Positions 31,955 through 40,966 of a DNA stretch of 64,000 bases are shown here, piece by piece. The position numbers and the translations under genes were made by a program. The DNA is from an uncultured Eubacteriales bacterium. GTDB taxonomy: Bacteria; Bacillota; Clostridia; Christensenellales; Borkfalkiaceae. The notes under the pieces were generated by a model. That model was not told where the DNA came from. It did no database searches and saw only the letters and a list, made by a program, of their open reading frames with translations. Position 1 is the first letter of the stretch; each line of letters begins with the position of its first letter. The DNA is taken from the NCBI GenBank assembly GCA_905209085.1, contig CAJLRM010000004.1:279021-343020 (forward strand). Direction: 5' to 3'.

Positions 31955-33928
31955 TCACTCTTTATAGTCTTCTTCCGAAATAAATTTCCTTATTTCCGCA
32001 TACAGAGCCTTGACATCGATCGGTTTGGCAATATGCGCATTCATCCCCGCATCCAAAGCCGCTTGAACGTCCTCCGTGAAAGCGTTAGCCGTCATGGCGA
32101 TAATGGGGATCTTTTGTGCGTCGGGACGGTTGACGCTCCGTATTTTTCGGGTCGCTTCGTAGCCGTCCATGACAGGCATCTGAATATCCATTAAAATAAT
32201 ATCAAAATTGCCGCGGGGATTTTTGACGAACGTATCCACGGCTTCCCTGCCGTTGGACACGGGCGTGACACGGGCTTTTCTGTCTTCGAGAAGATACAGA
32301 GCGATTTCCATATTCAGTTCGTTATCTTCTGCCAAAAGGATACGGATTCCCGTCAGATCCTCAGCAAAATTCTTTTCTCCCTTTTCACCTCTTTCTTCGG
32401 TGTCAACGGGTAAAAGCAGCCGGACCGTAAAGGCGCTTCCCTCGCCGGGAGTGCTTTTTACTTCTATCTTTCCCCCCATCAGTTCCAAGAGCTGTTTGAC
32501 AATGGACATTCCCAGTCCCGTTCCGCGATAGCTACTGCCGTTTTCCTCTTCCTGAGAAAAAGGCTCGAATATCCTGCTTTGAAATTCTCTGCTCATGCCG
32601 ATGCCGTTGTCGCGGATGACGGCAATGAACTCCGCCTCCGCGTCCGAAACTTTCTTAGAAGAAGCCGTAAATATCACTTTTCCGCCGCTGGGCGTAAATT
32701 TTACGGCATTTCCGAGAATATTGATGAGAATCTGCCTCAAATGCAGCTCGTCCCCTTTGAGCAGCGTTTGCTGTAAACGAGAGAAATCCGTCTGTAAAGT
32801 AATTTGTTTTTTTATGGTTTGCCCCATGATGACACTGCAACATCCGTCGAGCAAAGTTAGAACGGAAAAAGGCTTCCCGTCGATCTGCACTTTTCCGCTT
32901 TCAATTCTCGACATATCCAAGACATCGTTCACAAGCCCCAATAAATGCTGGGAGGCGGAATTGATTTTAGCAAGACAATCGGAGATCCTTGCCCGATCGT
33001 CTATATTTCTCAGCGCAATATCCGTCATTCCCATAATCCCGTTGATAGGCGTGCGAATGTCATGCGACATATGCGATAAAAAGACCGTCTTGGCGCGATT
33101 CGCCTTTTCCTCGGCCGCTAAGGCGGCTTCCAGTTTTTTCTGCATTTCCCTCAGACCCGTCACATCCGTCACGTCGATATAGATAAGCAGATAAATGAAC
33201 TGACCGGCAATTCGGTCCACGCATTCGCCGCTGATTTGCATCCAAAGAGTATCCCCCTTTCGGTTTTCAACGCGGGCGAGAAAACGAATGGGCTTTCCCT
33301 CTTTGATCAGCGGCCACAATTCATCCATTTTTTCGGCGTTCAGTTTGATATTTTTCAAAAAAACGTCGTTTGTTTCGTCGAGAGGTTTATTGCAGCCGAA
33401 GAATCCGACAAAATGATCGTTCGCATACAGGAGCTTTAAATGCTTTTCTTCATCGACCGCAAAGCGCGCGACAAATCCGGGAATATTATTGTAGGTGATC
33501 GATTGCTCGGTCTGCATCCTCACGAGATCGTCAATATCGCTCATGACCGTATAGGAAACCTGCTTCCCATCGATATATTCGTCCGTAAAGCTGCCGCTTA
33601 AACGCACCCAAAGATAGCTGCCGCCGTTTGTCGGCATACGCGTCACGATAGCATAGCCGTGCTTTCCCGCCGCGAGTGCCTCTATTACGGCTTCTCGTAT
33701 CTTTTCCAGTTCGCTTTCAAAGTGATGATATGTATAATAGAGCTGAGGATTATTATAAAATTTTTCTTCATATTCCTCTTTCGTATAACGAATCAACTCA
33801 TAATAATAATCGTTTGCCCATACCAGGCTGAACGATTCGTCCAAGAAATGCTTACTGACGCTCACCCGCAGAGTGCTCATCAGTTCATCGTACTCGTATC
33901 CCGTAATATCCTTTTTTCGTTTCGTCAT
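31955..33928 (-). CDS. cytoplasmic PAS-PAS hybrid sensor histidine kinase
   Basis: A 657-residue protein without membrane segments. Two PAS-like sensor regions occupy about 10-130 and 145-260. The phosphoacceptor His is in FLSHMSHDIRTPING near residue 290. The kinase domain has NAVKFTPSGG, VIRDNGIGMS and GTGLGMSIVKQLLELMGG. The C-terminal receiver (about 530-650) starts ILLAEDNELN and has the phosphorylatable Asp in IILMDIQMPVMDGYEA. No output protein or cognate regulator gene is adjacent, so it is an orphan. GGAGGA precedes ATG 33928. The signal is unknown. Confidence 0.93.
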   Translation of the reverse strand: MTKRKKDITGYEYDELMSTLRVSVSKHFLDESFSLVWANDYYYELIRYTKEEYEEKFYNNPQLYYTYHHFESELEKIREAVIEALAAGKHGYAIVTRMPTNGGSYLWVRLSGSFTDEYIDGKQVSYTVMSDIDDLVRMQTEQSITYNNIPGFVARFAVDEEKHLKLLYANDHFVGFFGCNKPLDETNDVFLKNIKLNAEKMDELWPLIKEGKPIRFLARVENRKGDTLWMQISGECVDRIAGQFIYLLIYIDVTDVTGLREMQKKLEAALAAEEKANRAKTVFLSHMSHDIRTPINGIMGMTDIALRNIDDRARISDCLAKINSASQHLLGLVNDVLDMSRIESGKVQIDGKPFSVLTLLDGCCSVIMGQTIKKQITLQTDFSRLQQTLLKGDELHLRQILINILGNAVKFTPSGGKVIFTASSKKVSDAEAEFIAVIRDNGIGMSREFQSRIFEPFSQEEENGSSYRGTGLGMSIVKQLLELMGGKIEVKSTPGEGSAFTVRLLLPVDTEERGEKGEKNFAEDLTGIRILLAEDNELNMEIALYLLEDRKARVTPVSNGREAVDTFVKNPRGNFDIILMDIQMPVMDGYEATRKIRSVNRPDAQKIPIIAMTANAFTEDVQAALDAGMNAHIAKPIDVKALYAEIRKFISEEDYKE

Positions 33929-33943
33929 GAGATTCCTCCAATT

Positions 33944-34420
33944 CCGTTGTTATCCGCCTCTTTGAAGCGCGGGAACATGGGTTCGGGTACGAGTAATCTA
34001 ACGGCAGGTACCTGCCCCGTCTTTTTTCATCGCTCTATGAATATAGAAAATTAGTCCGCTTTGTTTCCCAATCCACTTTAAGCGTCAATCCTCGATAGAA
34101 ATAAGTATATGTGGAACTTTTTTATCCGGAAAATGGAGCGAGCTTTTCAGAGCCGACGCTTTCGGACAAAACAGCACCTTGTTCATATACCAAAATAATT
34201 ATAACAAAAACCAATCTGTTTAGCAAGCATTTAAGGCGAGGTTTGTCGAAGATGATAAAAAATGTCGATTTCAGTTCTCCTTTTCTCGGATTATCGCGTT
34301 TCTCTTTCGTCGATTTTTCCTTTTATATAAAGCGACCGCCGTATTCTGTCGGATTACGGCGGTCAAATAGGTGGAAAAATATTGAAAAAGCGAATTAGAA
34401 GTAAAAGAAGCGGACATTAG
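33944..34420. other. gap between the kinase and enolase genes
   Basis: No credible ORF. It holds a perfect 14-bp palindrome GGCAGGTACCTGCC (34003-34016) about 80 bp before the kinase start, and a hairpin at 34334-34364. No near-consensus kinase promoter was found. Confidence 0.5.
34334..34364. terminator. hairpin downstream of enolase
   Basis: GACCGCCGTA and TACGGCGGTC form a 10-bp stem with an 11-nt loop. The T-run after it is weak, so it may be a terminator or a 3' stabilising hairpin. Confidence 0.5.
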
Positions 34421-34432
34421 ACGACGCTTTTT

Positions 34433-35728
34433 TCATTTTCTGAAATGGAATGCCTGGAATCCCGGATAAACGGCGCTTGCGCCCAATTCCTCCTCGATGC
34501 GGAGAAGCCGATTGTATTTTGCCACGCGTTCGCTGCGGCTGGGGGCGCCCGTCTTGATTTGGCAAGTATTGAGTCCCACGGCGAGATCTGCAATCGTCGT
34601 ATCTTCCGTTTCGCCCGAACGATGCGACGCGATCGCGGTATAACCCGCCGCATGCGCCATTTTAATCGCTTCAAGCGTTTCGGAAACCGAGCCGATTTGA
34701 TTGAGTTTTATCAGTATAGAATTGCCGCAGCCGAGTTTGATACCCGTTTTCAATCTTTTCGTGTTTGTCACGAAGAGGTCGTCGCCGACGAGCTGCAATT
34801 TGCCGCCCAAACGTCGGGTCATCTCCTTCCAGCCCGTCCAGTCTTCTTCGTCGAGTCCGTCCTCGATCGAAAAGATAGGATATTTTTTACAGAGGGACTC
34901 CCAATGGGAAATAAGATGCTCGCAGCTAAAAGCATCGCCGCTTTTGGGAAGGCGATATTCGCCCTCTTTATCGCTCTTCCATTCGCTGGAAGCGGCATCC
35001 AAGGCGAGGACAAAATCCTTTCCGGGCTGATACCCGGCTTTTTCTATCGCTTCGAGAATATATCCGATTGCCTCTTCATCGCTTTCGAGGTTTGGCGCAA
35101 AGCCTCCTTCGTCGCCGACCGACGTCGTCAGTCCCTTTGCGTTGAGAAGGGCGGCAAGGGAGTGGAATACTTCACACCCCCAACGCAGTCCTTCTTTAAA
35201 CGTAGGCGCCCCCACGGGCATGATCATGAATTCCTGCACTTCCACGGTATTGGCCGCGTGTGCGCCGCCGTTGAGAATGTTCATCATCGGAACGGGAAGC
35301 CGATTCCCGTTGACCCCGCCGAGAAAACGATAGAGCGGAAGCCCGACGGATTTTGCGGCGACCTTCGCGCAGGCAATGGATACGGCGAGAATCGCATTTG
35401 CTCCTAAAACGGATTTATCCGCCCTCCCGTCCGCCGCAATCATCGCCGCGTCCACGGCATAGATATCCGCAGCGTCTTTTCCTTGAAGAATCCCGCGTAT
35501 AACGGTGTTGATGTTTTCCACTGCCTTGGATACGCCCTTCCCTCCGAAACGAAAATTCTCTCCGTCGCGGAGTTCTAACGCTTCGAATTCACCCGTGGAC
35601 GCACCGCTCGGCACCGAGCCCCTGGCAATGCTTCCGTCCTCTAAAAGCACTTCTGCTTCTACGGTGGGATTGCCTCGGGAATCGATAATTTCACGTCCTC
35701 TAACGTTGACAATTTTTTGTTTATTCAT
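34433..35728 (-). CDS. eno: enolase
   Basis: A 431-residue enolase interconverting 2-phosphoglycerate and phosphoenolpyruvate. GSVPSGASTGEFEALELRDG at the N-terminus, FSIEDGLDEEDW with magnesium ligands, and the signature SHRSGETEDTTIADLAVG are present. Length is normal. It stands alone rather than in a gap-pgk-tpi operon. The nearest strong minus-strand promoter is at 36147-36175, giving a long leader of about 410 nt with a hairpin at its 5' end. Confidence 0.97.
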   Translation of the reverse strand: MNKQKIVNVRGREIIDSRGNPTVEAEVLLEDGSIARGSVPSGASTGEFEALELRDGENFRFGGKGVSKAVENINTVIRGILQGKDAADIYAVDAAMIAADGRADKSVLGANAILAVSIACAKVAAKSVGLPLYRFLGGVNGNRLPVPMMNILNGGAHAANTVEVQEFMIMPVGAPTFKEGLRWGCEVFHSLAALLNAKGLTTSVGDEGGFAPNLESDEEAIGYILEAIEKAGYQPGKDFVLALDAASSEWKSDKEGEYRLPKSGDAFSCEHLISHWESLCKKYPIFSIEDGLDEEDWTGWKEMTRRLGGKLQLVGDDLFVTNTKRLKTGIKLGCGNSILIKLNQIGSVSETLEAIKMAHAAGYTAIASHRSGETEDTTIADLAVGLNTCQIKTGAPSRSERVAKYNRLLRIEEELGASAVYPGFQAFHFRK

Positions 35729-35757
35729 AGCTTTTACCTCTTTCCGTTTTATAAATT

Positions 35758-36085
35758 TTACTCACTTTCTAACTTTCCGATATTTTTAAATCCGCGTAGG
35801 AGCCGCCCGCCGTGCAAATCGGGGAAAAGGCCTCTACTTATAATACATGGTAAGCGTTCAAAATGTTCAAAGCCTCTATATTCGTTATCGGAAAATGAAG
35901 AAATTTTTTCGCCTATAACGACTCTTTTTCTTTTAAAAGGTTCACTTTTAAGGGGAAAGGCGCCGTCTATGCGTTTTCGTTCGCCCTTTCGAATTATGAT
36001 CGAGGCGAGAAAGCGCTCTCCCTCTCTTATCTTTCCCAAATATACGGCAAGCAATTCGGTCCCTCTATGTTTTTAAAGGTGACAT
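35758..36085 (-). pseudogene. possible frameshifted small gene upstream of enolase
   Basis: ATG 36085 after AAAGGAG opens a frame reading MSPLKT then TAG. Removing one A from the A5 run (36070-36074) would join it to a 103-residue frame (HRGTELLAVYLGKIREGE...) ending at TAA 35758, giving about 108 residues. Without the shift, a TTG at 36054 would start a 98-residue protein. Codons are poorly matched to the neighbours (many AGA, ATA). It may be a decayed gene, a programmed shift, or merely leader RNA. Confidence 0.25.
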
Positions 36086-36108
36086 TCTTCGCGGAGCGCT
36101 CCTTTCCA

Positions 36109-36142
36109 TATCAATAAATTAACTACGGTTAATTTATTGATA
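36109..36142. promoter_or_regulatory. 34-bp perfect palindrome at the transcription start upstream of eno
   Basis: TATCAATAAATTAAC (36109-36123) and its exact complement (36128-36142) flank TACG. It begins at the predicted +1 of the promoter at 36147-36175. It can act as a repressor operator, or as a 5'-terminal mRNA hairpin that protects the message. Confidence 0.75.
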
Positions 36143-36146
36143 GATT

Positions 36147-36175
36147 ATTATAGCCGATAGCGAGGCATTTGTCAA
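36147..36175 (-). promoter_or_regulatory. full-consensus promoter upstream of eno
   Basis: On the minus strand TTGACA (36170-36175), 17-bp spacer, TATAAT (36147-36152), followed directly by the 34-bp palindrome. Confidence 0.85.
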
Positions 36176-36228
36176 GTTTTTGCGTTAAAAAATCCTTTTT
36201 TTATCGCTTGTTTTTATTGTAAGTAAAA

Positions 36229-36264
36229 ATAAAAGACCTCCGAGCATATTTCGAAGGTCTTTTT
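36229..36264. terminator. terminator of the glycan operon
   Basis: AAAAGACCT and AGGTCTTTTT pair around a loop that contains a further CGA/TCG pairing. It lies 44 bp after the last operon gene. Confidence 0.8.
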
Positions 36265-36307
36265 ATCTTTTTGCGACAAAGAAAAAAAGCCGTTTTAACT
36301 AAAAAAT

Positions 36308-37534
36308 TCAAGAGCCTTTTTCTTGTTTGTTTTTTAGATTCATAACGTATATCCCGATCAAAATTCCTTCGGCGAGCAAGGCAATGCCCAGCCACAGGCC
36401 GAGTACGCCCGTCCAACCGATTTTTCCCAATACGCCGCCGAGGCAAAAACAGGAAAGCGCCGTGCCGAGATACGCCACCGAATTGAGAATTCCCGACGCG
36501 GTGCCGATACAGTCGTATTTCTTGAAACCGAGCGGCAAGATACTGATAAAAATAAAGTTCACCGCATACATACACGTCGTCACCACGACGATAAACGCCA
36601 AAGACAAATAGACGTTCGCCTTTTCAAAAAGCAGCAAAGCGCCTAAGGCAGCCGAAGCGAGCGCAAAGAACAGGCAGGCGGTAAAATATGCGTTATTGCT
36701 CTTTTTATAAACGGCGCGTGAGAGATAAGCTCCGCACATATTAAAGAGCGGAATGATCATCGTCAGAACAAGCCCGAATACGGTCCCGACGCCGAAACGC
36801 TCCTTTAAAAAAGTCGGCGTCCAAGACGCCATACCGTCTTTCAAAGCTCCGTGCACGGCAATCGGCAACAAAACCGCTGCAAACGCAGTTAAAAAGATTT
36901 TTTTTGCCGCCGTTTTCATCTCGCTGAGGGAAGCCCTTTTTTGAGTCGCTTTTGTTTTCTGCATCCCGCCGCACAAAAAGCGTATGCCCGTTGCTATTGC
37001 CGCCGTCAGCAAGAGATTCCCCAGCCCGCAGACGAGAAAAACATACTTCCAATCCAAAAAAGCCAGCACCAAAGCGGAAATAAGATATCCCGCCAATGTC
37101 CCCAGGGGCATGGCTACGGAAACGTTAGTCAGGTTTTTTACCTGCTCTTCCTCCGTGTAGTAGTTGGTAAACAATTTTAAGATGGGCGCCCACACCATCG
37201 CCTGAAATATGCCGTTGAACGCCCATAAAATCAGGACGGGCAAAAAATCGGGAAAGAAAAAAATTCCGAGATTGCATACGGCGGAGCCGCTCAGACCTAC
37301 GGCGATCAGTAACGCGGAATTCACAAAATCTCCTAGCATTCCCCCGAATAACTGCCCTACGCCGTAGCAGACGAAATAAACGGAGGTAATGATCCCTAAT
37401 TTTGCCGCCGTAAAAGAGCCGCTTCCCATCATTTCGGGCATGGCCGCCGTCAGATTCAGCCGACAGATGTAAGAAATGAAATAAGCCGCTGTGCCCAGAC
37501 AAAAAAGCGCGCGCTTTTTTGAGCTTTTTTCCAT
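36308..37534 (-). CDS. MFS transporter (organophosphate antiporter-like)
   Basis: A 408-residue protein with about 12 membrane segments. The N-terminal half resembles the OPA branch (GlpT/UhpT) with YFISYICRLNLTAAMPEM and YGVGQLFGGMLGD; the central loop (about 190-215) is basic and cytoplasmic. It is last in the glycan operon, just after the GH112 phosphorylase, so it could move a sugar phosphate or a sugar. Substrate is inferred only from family and context. Confidence 0.82.
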   Translation of the reverse strand: MEKSSKKRALFCLGTAAYFISYICRLNLTAAMPEMMGSGSFTAAKLGIITSVYFVCYGVGQLFGGMLGDFVNSALLIAVGLSGSAVCNLGIFFFPDFLPVLILWAFNGIFQAMVWAPILKLFTNYYTEEEQVKNLTNVSVAMPLGTLAGYLISALVLAFLDWKYVFLVCGLGNLLLTAAIATGIRFLCGGMQKTKATQKRASLSEMKTAAKKIFLTAFAAVLLPIAVHGALKDGMASWTPTFLKERFGVGTVFGLVLTMIIPLFNMCGAYLSRAVYKKSNNAYFTACLFFALASAALGALLLFEKANVYLSLAFIVVVTTCMYAVNFIFISILPLGFKKYDCIGTASGILNSVAYLGTALSCFCLGGVLGKIGWTGVLGLWLGIALLAEGILIGIYVMNLKNKQEKGS

Positions 37535-37546
37535 TGTTTTTCCGTC

Positions 37547-39718
37547 CTATTCAGACTTTTTCCAAAATATTTCGCAAGGTTTGAGTAGAAGAGTAAAAGG
37601 TGAGCCTTGGAGATCGTAAAACGTCGTGCTTTGCTCCTCTTCGCTGTTGTTGATCACCGCATACCTCTTCGTGTCCGGATAGTAGTTGCACTCCGTCTTC
37701 GGATTCGTCGAATACGCCCGCCGCAGCTCACTCTCCTTCCCCGCGCTCCATATCATCGCCCGGTATAACACCCTCGCGTTCTCTTCGCTGTACGGCAGTC
37801 CCGCTATGTATACGCTTCTCCCTTTCCCGTATCTCTTCGCCGCGACCTTCACTTCCCCTACGTTCACGTTCCGACTCATTCTCTCGCTCAGCTCTATTTC
37901 CAGCACTTCCGTTCCTTCCAGCGCATAGATGTTCTTCTTCCCTTCCCCGCAGTCCAGCTTTCCCTCTACCTCTTCCGTGATGAAGTGCCTGCGTTTCTCT
38001 ATGTTATACTTATCCTCCGACAGCGTGAAGCCTCTCTCTTCCTCCACTCCCAATACGTCCGCCAGCTGAAAGTATCTACCGTTTCTCCCGCACGCGCTCG
38101 GCTCTCCCACTCCGATCAGTCCTCCCCCGTTATACACGTATTCCCGCACGCTCTCCTGCACCTTTTCGTTTCGCCATTTCTCGCCTCCCGAAAACGCCGT
38201 CCCCGCGTCACCCGCGTTGATCAACACCTCTATCCCTTTCGGCACTCCTCCTTCGATCTCCTCGAACGATAAAAATTCTACTTCCACCGCCTGCCCGCTC
38301 AGCGATTCCAGGATTCCCTGATACGAATAGATCTGCTGATACCAAAGCTCGTGCGCCACCATGAAACTCATCCACGATCTCTGTTTTCCCCAGGCGTTCA
38401 AGATCCCTACCTTCAATACGCTGTACGGCTTTTTCCCGCCTATCGCTTTATAGATCTCTCGAAACTCCTCGCAGATCTCTCCCACCCGGTCCACGAATCT
38501 CGGGAACTTGGCAGCCAGCGACAAATACCCGCCGTAACCGATTCTCTCCAACGGCTTCCGCATCAGCGCCCGACGCGCCGTTCGCCAATTCCGATCCAGT
38601 TCCTTCAACGCCGCTTCTTCGTTCCCTTCATAGAACGTATCCGGGAAAAAGTAGGGCAGCAGCCTTCCCTCACGGTACTTCACGTGCGGGATCTCCGACA
38701 GCATTCGCACCGTCACTCCTCCGCCCACGCTTCCTACCACCGCGTCCAGCTCCATTTCCTTAAAGTATTTCCCGTACGGCTCCGTCCCGATCCACGAATC
38801 CCCCAAAAACATCATCGCTTCCTTCCCGCTTGCGTGCACGATCTCCACTAATCGCTTCACCGTCTTCGCTACGTATTTCTGCACGTATTCCATGTAGTCC
38901 AGATACTTCCCGGTCGGCACCCGGAAATTGTTTCCGTAGCTTCCCCCGTCCACGATGTCCTCCGTCGTCAGGCGATACCCGTATTCCGCTTCGAATCCGT
39001 CCAATGCACGCGGACTCACCGTCATCGGATACCCGAACCAATCCACGTGCTTCTCTTTTCCTTCTTCGTTGAACACCAGAAAAAAATGATACAAGAACGT
39101 CGTGAATCTCACTACGTTCACATTCTCGTTTTCCTCGCACCACTTCTTTAAGTTCTCTTCGATATGCCTCCATGTCTTTTCGTATCTCGGCTCCATCACC
39201 ATCTGCTTTTCGCACGTCCAGCCGTTCGTCAGATAGTTATACATCTGCGTCGAATCCCAGATATTCTTCGCAAAAAAGTTCACCGTATACTCGTGATACT
39301 TCTTCGCCTTCCCTATCCTCACCACGCCCTTTCCCGCGTACTCCCAATCATGGACCTCTTCCCCCGAGGTACGATCATACACCTGCCAATACTTATGCGG
39401 CGATTCTTCATTCACTTCCAGCTGACTTTTTGAATATCCTTTCAACAGCTCTATTTCCAGACTCGACTCCGTCGCCGTCACCCGCTCCGACATCAACAAC
39501 ACGTTCTGCAACTCCTCTTTGTGCGCCTGCGCCCATTCGTTATCCCCCCGCACCACGAAGTACGTATTATAGACCTTGTCCGCCAGTTCCTTCGCGTTCT
39601 CAGGCAGCTTCGTCCCGTCGCAGTCGCGCACCGCGTCCGCGCCCCATTTTTTCGCCAGTTCCTTCGTTATTTCCTCACACCCTTCGTCCGTAGGGATCGT
39701 GATCCGACCTCTTCCCAT
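37547..39718 (-). CDS. GH112 beta-galactosyl-N-acetylhexosamine phosphorylase
   Basis: A 723-residue cytoplasmic enzyme that phosphorolyses Gal-beta-1,3-GlcNAc or Gal-beta-1,3-GalNAc to galactose-1-phosphate and the N-acetylhexosamine. Strong resemblance to the bifidobacterial enzyme runs from the start (KWGADAVRDCDGT, HKYWQVYDRTSGE) through WFGYPMTVSPRALDGFEAEYG and the active-site stretch EAMMFLGDSWIGTEPYG to GGYLSLAAKFPRFVD and the C-terminal domains. Galactosyl-rhamnose phosphorylase is the same family and cannot be excluded. Codon use is notably G-ending compared with neighbours, leaving long meaningless antisense ORFs. Confidence 0.93.
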   Translation of the reverse strand: MGRGRITIPTDEGCEEITKELAKKWGADAVRDCDGTKLPENAKELADKVYNTYFVVRGDNEWAQAHKEELQNVLLMSERVTATESSLEIELLKGYSKSQLEVNEESPHKYWQVYDRTSGEEVHDWEYAGKGVVRIGKAKKYHEYTVNFFAKNIWDSTQMYNYLTNGWTCEKQMVMEPRYEKTWRHIEENLKKWCEENENVNVVRFTTFLYHFFLVFNEEGKEKHVDWFGYPMTVSPRALDGFEAEYGYRLTTEDIVDGGSYGNNFRVPTGKYLDYMEYVQKYVAKTVKRLVEIVHASGKEAMMFLGDSWIGTEPYGKYFKEMELDAVVGSVGGGVTVRMLSEIPHVKYREGRLLPYFFPDTFYEGNEEAALKELDRNWRTARRALMRKPLERIGYGGYLSLAAKFPRFVDRVGEICEEFREIYKAIGGKKPYSVLKVGILNAWGKQRSWMSFMVAHELWYQQIYSYQGILESLSGQAVEVEFLSFEEIEGGVPKGIEVLINAGDAGTAFSGGEKWRNEKVQESVREYVYNGGGLIGVGEPSACGRNGRYFQLADVLGVEEERGFTLSEDKYNIEKRRHFITEEVEGKLDCGEGKKNIYALEGTEVLEIELSERMSRNVNVGEVKVAAKRYGKGRSVYIAGLPYSEENARVLYRAMIWSAGKESELRRAYSTNPKTECNYYPDTKRYAVINNSEEEQSTTFYDLQGSPFTLLLKPCEIFWKKSE

Positions 39719-39748
39719 TCCTCGCTTCCTCCTGCTTTTCGATACTTT

Positions 39749-40966
39749 TTATAACCGCTCCCTCGCTCCGTTCTCTCTGCGCGATTTTTCCGCGGCAAAG
39801 GCGATCCTATGGCTGATCATCGACGCCTCGATGTCTGTGCGCCCGCTCCTTTCCCGACCGTTCATCATGTCCACGACGTCGTCGATGAGTCCCTGATCCC
39901 CGCCGCCGTGCGAATCGTTGAAACTGTCTTTGAGATCTATCACCGTCTGCCCTCTGCCGAAAACCGTGCAATACAGCTTTTTTTCTTCCATATCCCCGTC
40001 AATCTCGCCCTTCGTACAGAAAACGTGCGTTCTCCGATAAAATTTATCCGTAAACGCCGTCATCGTCAAAGTCGCCGTGGACATATCCTCAAACTGCATA
40101 TTCACCACCTGATGATCCACGACGTCGTTGTCGCAGTGAAAGACGCAGCGCGCGTAGGGATTCTTCTCGTCGCTCAGCCAATTGCGGATGAACGCATCGC
40201 GGTTTTCTTCGGGCAGCTCGGGAAGCTTAACCCATAAAGGATTTTTGACGTACCAATTTAAAGCGTTATACGGACAATCGTTCACGCCGCAGCGATAGCA
40301 ATACGCCGCGGAATTTTCGGGCGCGTTTTCGGCGGTGAAAAAACTTAAATGCCCCATGGAACTGACAAAGCGACACTTTTTCCCGGACAAATAGGCGATC
40401 ATGTCGAGGTCGTGACAGCATTTTGCCAGGAGCATAAACGTGCTTTCCTCTTCATTGCGCCAATTGCCGCGTACAAAGCTATGCGCCTGATGCCAATATG
40501 CCACGTTTTCCGTATGCTCTATGTTGACGATCTTTCCGTATTTTCCGCTGTCCAGCTGCTCTTTCAGGACGGAAAAAAACGGCGAATAGCGAAGGACATG
40601 GCAGATGACCACCTTCCTTTTCGTTTCCTGCGCCTTGCGATAAATCGCTTCGCAGTCCTCCAAACTGGTTGCGATCGGCTTTTCGAGAATCAGATCGTAT
40701 CCCATTTCCAAAGCGGGGACGGCCGCCTTGACGTGTTCCCGATCGGTGGTGGAAACGATCAGAAGATCGGCTTTCTTCCCGCCTTTAAAAAAGCTTTCAT
40801 AATCGGAGTACAGCGCTGTTTTCTCCAATCCGAACGCGCGTCCCGCATATTCGAGAATCGTTTTGTCCTTGTCGCAGACAGCGACCAGCCGCGCGCCTTT
40901 CTTTTGCAGCAGGGCGCTATACTTCCTGCCGCGCGCGCCGAATCCGACCACAGCAAACGTAAACAC
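39749..40966 (-). CDS. Gfo/Idh/MocA family oxidoreductase
   Basis: A 405-residue NAD(P)-dependent sugar oxidoreductase. The Rossmann motif VGFGARGR starts at residue 7, LEKPIA is the usual EKP catalytic motif near residue 95, and CHDLDMI is the late catalytic motif. An uncommon insert, CYRCGVNDCPYNA, with a later CVFHC, could bind zinc. It is followed within 31 bp by the GH112 gene and abuts the GDPD gene. Substrate is unknown; a sugar or amino-sugar derivative from the glycan is likely. Confidence 0.85.
   Translation of the reverse strand: MFTFAVVGFGARGRKYSALLQKKGARLVAVCDKDKTILEYAGRAFGLEKTALYSDYESFFKGGKKADLLIVSTTDREHVKAAVPALEMGYDLILEKPIATSLEDCEAIYRKAQETKRKVVICHVLRYSPFFSVLKEQLDSGKYGKIVNIEHTENVAYWHQAHSFVRGNWRNEEESTFMLLAKCCHDLDMIAYLSGKKCRFVSSMGHLSFFTAENAPENSAAYCYRCGVNDCPYNALNWYVKNPLWVKLPELPEENRDAFIRNWLSDEKNPYARCVFHCDNDVVDHQVVNMQFEDMSTATLTMTAFTDKFYRRTHVFCTKGEIDGDMEEKKLYCTVFGRGQTVIDLKDSFNDSHGGGDQGLIDDVVDMMNGRERSGRTDIEASMISHRIAFAAEKSRRENGARERL

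Noticed and set aside
35717..36076. A 119-codon plus-strand ORF upstream of enolase
   Set aside because: No ribosome-binding site or promoter; promoter signals in this gap point the other way.
38351..39754. Several long plus-strand ORFs (up to 173 codons) opposite the GH112 gene
   Set aside because: They are antisense shadows caused by G-ending codons; they are proline/serine/arginine-rich, lack ribosome-binding sites and the opposite frame is a clear GH112 enzyme.
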